From the NCBI GenBank assembly GCA_015179125.1, contig WHVA01000443.1, forward strand, positions 1 through 64,000: a DNA stretch of 64,000 bases, in the 5' to 3' direction. The notes beneath the pieces were generated by a model. It was not told the origin of the DNA. It did not search any database and was given only the letters and a program-made list of their open reading frames with translations. This stretch comes from Gautieria morchelliformis. Its lineage: Eukaryota; Basidiomycota; Agaricomycetes; Gomphales; Gomphaceae. Positions 61,205 to 64,000 of the stretch are shown one piece after another (the stretch's first letter is position 1; each line of letters opens with the position of its first letter). The translations under genes were made by a program, and so were the position numbers.

Positions 61205-64000
61205 AATGCAATCACAATCCCAATATCGGACTGTTCGGCAAACGTCCTGGCAAATATTACGTGAAACTCTTTGTCCATGAGGATGTCAGGGAGACTGCCG
61301 TAGCTGCGAGAGGCAATACTGCCTCATGGGATGAGTCATTCTATTTGTGCGTTTAATTCCAGTGTTATCTTCACGTAGATGTTAAGTCCATGCCCAGCAA
61401 CGACTTGAATGGGGGTTCCGTATTAGGCATCGAAGTCTATAGCCATCGTACATTTGGTAGTGATGAGTACATCGGCGGTGCGAAGGAACGGATTTTGTTG
61501 CTGCTTGAGGAAGCAGCAACTGGAGGTCAGTCCCTTTCGCCCATCGACGGAATGCACGTAATGTCATACAGGGGGTGCTAGTTTCTAAACATCGAACCCA
61601 GCAGCCGTTGCTCCGAAACTGCGAAAACCGGATAAGGGAGGGAACATGCATGATGTTCAGACTGTCCTAGAGTTCACCCTCACGTCTTTCGGGACGTCCG
61701 ACGAGGCGCAGGAAGGCCAGTTGAACGAAGCAGCCAGCAACGCGAAAGTGGTCGATAGTATGAACCCAGCGCCGTCCAGAATTATTGAAGCAGGGAATGT
61801 GGTCGACGGCATCTTTTCCGCCACCAATAATACTGTCATCCCGACAATGGCGGCTTGGGACCCACTCCTGGACAAGATCAAGCTGTTTACCGAGATCGTG
61901 GACGGGATCTCCGAGGTATGGTTCAAACGTCGGCGGTCTCCCGGGTCATCTCATGTACATGGTTTGCTTGATTCTAGGTCCATCCTTACGCGAAAATGGC
62001 ATGGTCTATCCTGTCTAGTGTGCCAAAGGTAGATCTATCCCATGCACCAGCTGAATTGGCATATCTGATGTCGGGCCCAGACGATCATTGCTCAGAGGGA
62101 CCGGGATAATAGCATCAATGAGCTGGCGAAACTCATTGGAGACACCTATGCGTTCGTCCACTTGGCAGAGCCGTTGAAGGAAATTGAATCGCAAAAGCCA
62201 CTTATCATATCCTTGACGAGTCAAACGCTTGAGTGTAGTTACTTTATTCGCGGCTATGCCAAAGACACGAACTTCTGTATGTTGGACCCAGTGTATCAGG
62301 TGGCCGTACTGATGTTCTTTGTTCAGGGAAAAGAACCGCGAAAAAAACTATGGTCGGATGTCGACACCACAGTCACACAATACCGGCAAACCTTCAACAC
62401 GCTCAGGGTGGCGTTACAGGAACACGCCGTCATTCATACCGAAATCAAAGTACTACGTGTTCTGGAGGCTGTCGGGGACATCTGTGAGTTTTCTGGTTTG
62501 AGGCCTTTCCCGAGCCTAATACACCTTGCAACCAGCTGAAGCAGTTCTGCTGCTTGACATGCCCTATGCAGCGGGAGCTGGATGCGATCCTAAAAAAGGC
62601 TGTTTGCCGGGTACTCGCGAGAAAGTTATTGGGGAGATCTGCGATTGGGCCAACCAGGATAGCGACGATGCTCCTCGGATATTTTTCTTGAATGATGTTG
62701 CGGGTTCCGGCAAGTCTGCGATTGCTCACGAGGTCGCTCGACGATTTGATAAACTCAAACGTCTCGGATCGTCATACTGTTTTGATCGCAATCATCCGGC
62801 ATATCGATCCCCCGACAATAACTTTAGCACCATTGCTCGTGATCTGGCTGATCTGGACCCACAACGCAAAGCATCTTTGGTGAAAGTGGTCGGAGAGCAG
62901 ACAGCCCTTCGGACTACACGTGTACCTCATCAGCAGTTCCAGAAGTTCATTCTAGACGTCGCGCATGGGCTAACGACGGTCGGACCAACGGTGATCGTTA
63001 TTGATGCATTGGATGAGAGCGGAGACATGAAATCTCGCCAGGGTCTCTTGTCTGTCCTTGGCAACGAAGCTGCAGAACTTCCGTGTTCTTATCACCTCCC
63101 GTGCCGAACAAGACATCCAGGCCGCCCTTCTTGGGAAGCAGCACGTGCTTTCCAGGTCCCTAAAGGATATTGACCCGAACCCTGCCGATGCCGTCGCCCG
63201 CTTTGTGAAAGATGAACTTGGTAACATTCCGGCCCTCGAGCGCAAATGGCCCAACAATGGCTGGTGTCGATTATTAGTGGAGAAATATGAAGGTCACTTT
63301 CAATGGGCGTCCACGGCTTGTCGATTTGTCAAAGGCGATGGGAAGGGTCAACTGGAGGAACTTGTAGTCAAGAACCTCCGTGGGATGGATAACCTGTATC
63401 TCGGTATTCTCAAGCAGATATTCGGGGATGGCGGTCAAGCATCGCTTTCACTTGGTGATGGGCTGCATCATGACTGCCAGAGAACCGCTCTCGATGTCTA
63501 CCCTGCGGAAGCTGTGCCATGGAGTCGGGTCGGGTACCGAGGTTCATGCTATTGTTGGCCCCATGGGCGCGCTGTTGAGCCTTCCTATTCGAGAATCTGA
63601 CCCAATCAGCCTGCTGCACACCTCTTTTCGTCACTTCTTGACAGATCGCAACTGGAGTGAAGCATACTACATCGATACACCTTCACACCATGACGGCCTT
63701 GCACTCTCATGCTTGCGCGTGATGATGGAAGAACTTTGTTTTAACATTTGTCAGCTTGAAAATTCACATCTGCTCAACGATGATGTCGTCGACCTGGAGA
63801 CACGGACCAAGAGGTATATATCCCCACAACTTTCCTACTCTTGCCGTTTTTGGGCGGACCATGTTCGCGCCACCACCTTTACGCCGGGTATAGGTGCAAA
63901 GGTTAAGGAGTTCTTCGAGACTAAGGTACTCTACTGGCTGGAAGTTTTGAGTTTGATCAAGAAGGTACCCGATGCTTCAGCCGCGCTCTCGTCGATAATG
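61205..64000 (+). pseudogene. NLR-like gene: C2 domain, fungal STAND helical domain and NACHT, disrupted, right end missing
   Basis: C2-like beta strands lie at 61215-61345 (K-Y-Y-V-K-L-F-V ... S-W-D-E-S-F) and 61379-61525 (L-G-I-E-V-Y-S-H ... D-E-Y-I-G). Further exons at 61605-61915, 61978-62028, 62081-62276, 62327-62483 and from 62536 join in phase by GT-AG introns. They encode the helical region found before NACHT in Agaricomycete NLRs (V-H-P-Y-A-K-M-A-W-S, I-I-A-Q-R-D-R-D). The Walker A motif is G-S-G-K-S at about 62706, with V-I-D-A-L-D-E-S as Walker B near 62998 and L-I-T-S-R. Later parts read L-S-Y-S-C-R-F-W-A-D-H up to the edge. Frame is lost near 62350, 63080 and 63435. Such proteins are thought to sense non-self; here the gene is probably dead. 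The exact 5' start is not resolved. Confidence 0.7.

Overview
The window reads as nuclear DNA of a filamentous basidiomycete, most likely an Agaricomycete. The evidence is very short (46-188 bp) GT-AG introns with GTGAGT-type donors, a TMA22/DENR gene and an NRG1-like C2H2 zinc-finger gene built the fungal way, a C2+NACHT NLR-like gene of the kind expanded in mushrooms, and chromodomain-carrying Ty3/Gypsy retrotransposons. No bacterial operons, rRNA genes, CRISPR arrays or convincing tRNAs were seen.

Positions 1-33608 are one nested stack of mobile elements. The base layer is an old reverse-strand Gypsy copy (Gy-A', 14847-33608 in three pieces, running off the left edge). It was hit by two solo LTRs of about 1 kb in opposite orientations (X1, TSD GGGCT; X2, TSD CCATC) and by an LTR of family C. 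X1 was then hit by a 613-bp MITE with perfect 30-bp terminal inverted repeats (TA duplicated) and by Gypsy element Gy-C (17117-23251, TSD CAAAG). X2 was hit by Gy-D (24587-32108, TSD CATCC, LTRs indistinguishable by eye). The family C LTR was hit by Gy-A (1-14648), whose 3' LTR was hit by Gy-B (7937-14529, TSD CTAGC). Gy-B and Gy-D look youngest; Gy-A and Gy-C carry internal stops and catalytic damage.

The most striking observations are in this half. (i) The coding sequence of family A is paved with short perfect hairpins, often every 20-40 nt, far above chance, and two diverged copies keep hairpins at homologous sites with different pairings. (ii) Gy-B, Gy-C and Gy-D each have a 10-12 nt sequence 32-34 bp downstream of an LTR TATA box that is complementary to a primer-binding site lying exactly 2 nt after the 5' LTR, the layout expected for Tf1-type self-priming. 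(iii) Three families carry extra genes between pol and the 3' LTR: a coiled-coil/NLS protein in Gy-A, a 198-aa ORF with its own CCAAT and TATA boxes in Gy-B, and a spliced antisense gene in Gy-D. In Gy-C the Pol frame instead runs into the 3' LTR and gains a Ser-rich tail.

Positions 33609-64000 are gene-poor host DNA: a LINE endonuclease fragment (33885-34775), the NRG1-like repressor gene (41711-43200, minus strand), TMA22 (53768-55116, minus strand, five exons), an unassigned minus-strand reading frame near 57.4-58.0 kb, and a disrupted C2-NACHT gene running off the right edge (from about 61.2 kb). Between them lie long stretches without recognisable genes that hold several diverged tandem duplications and a 53-bp inverted repeat. 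Symbols are given only where the family is clear; coordinates for spliced genes come from reading splice sites and phases by eye.
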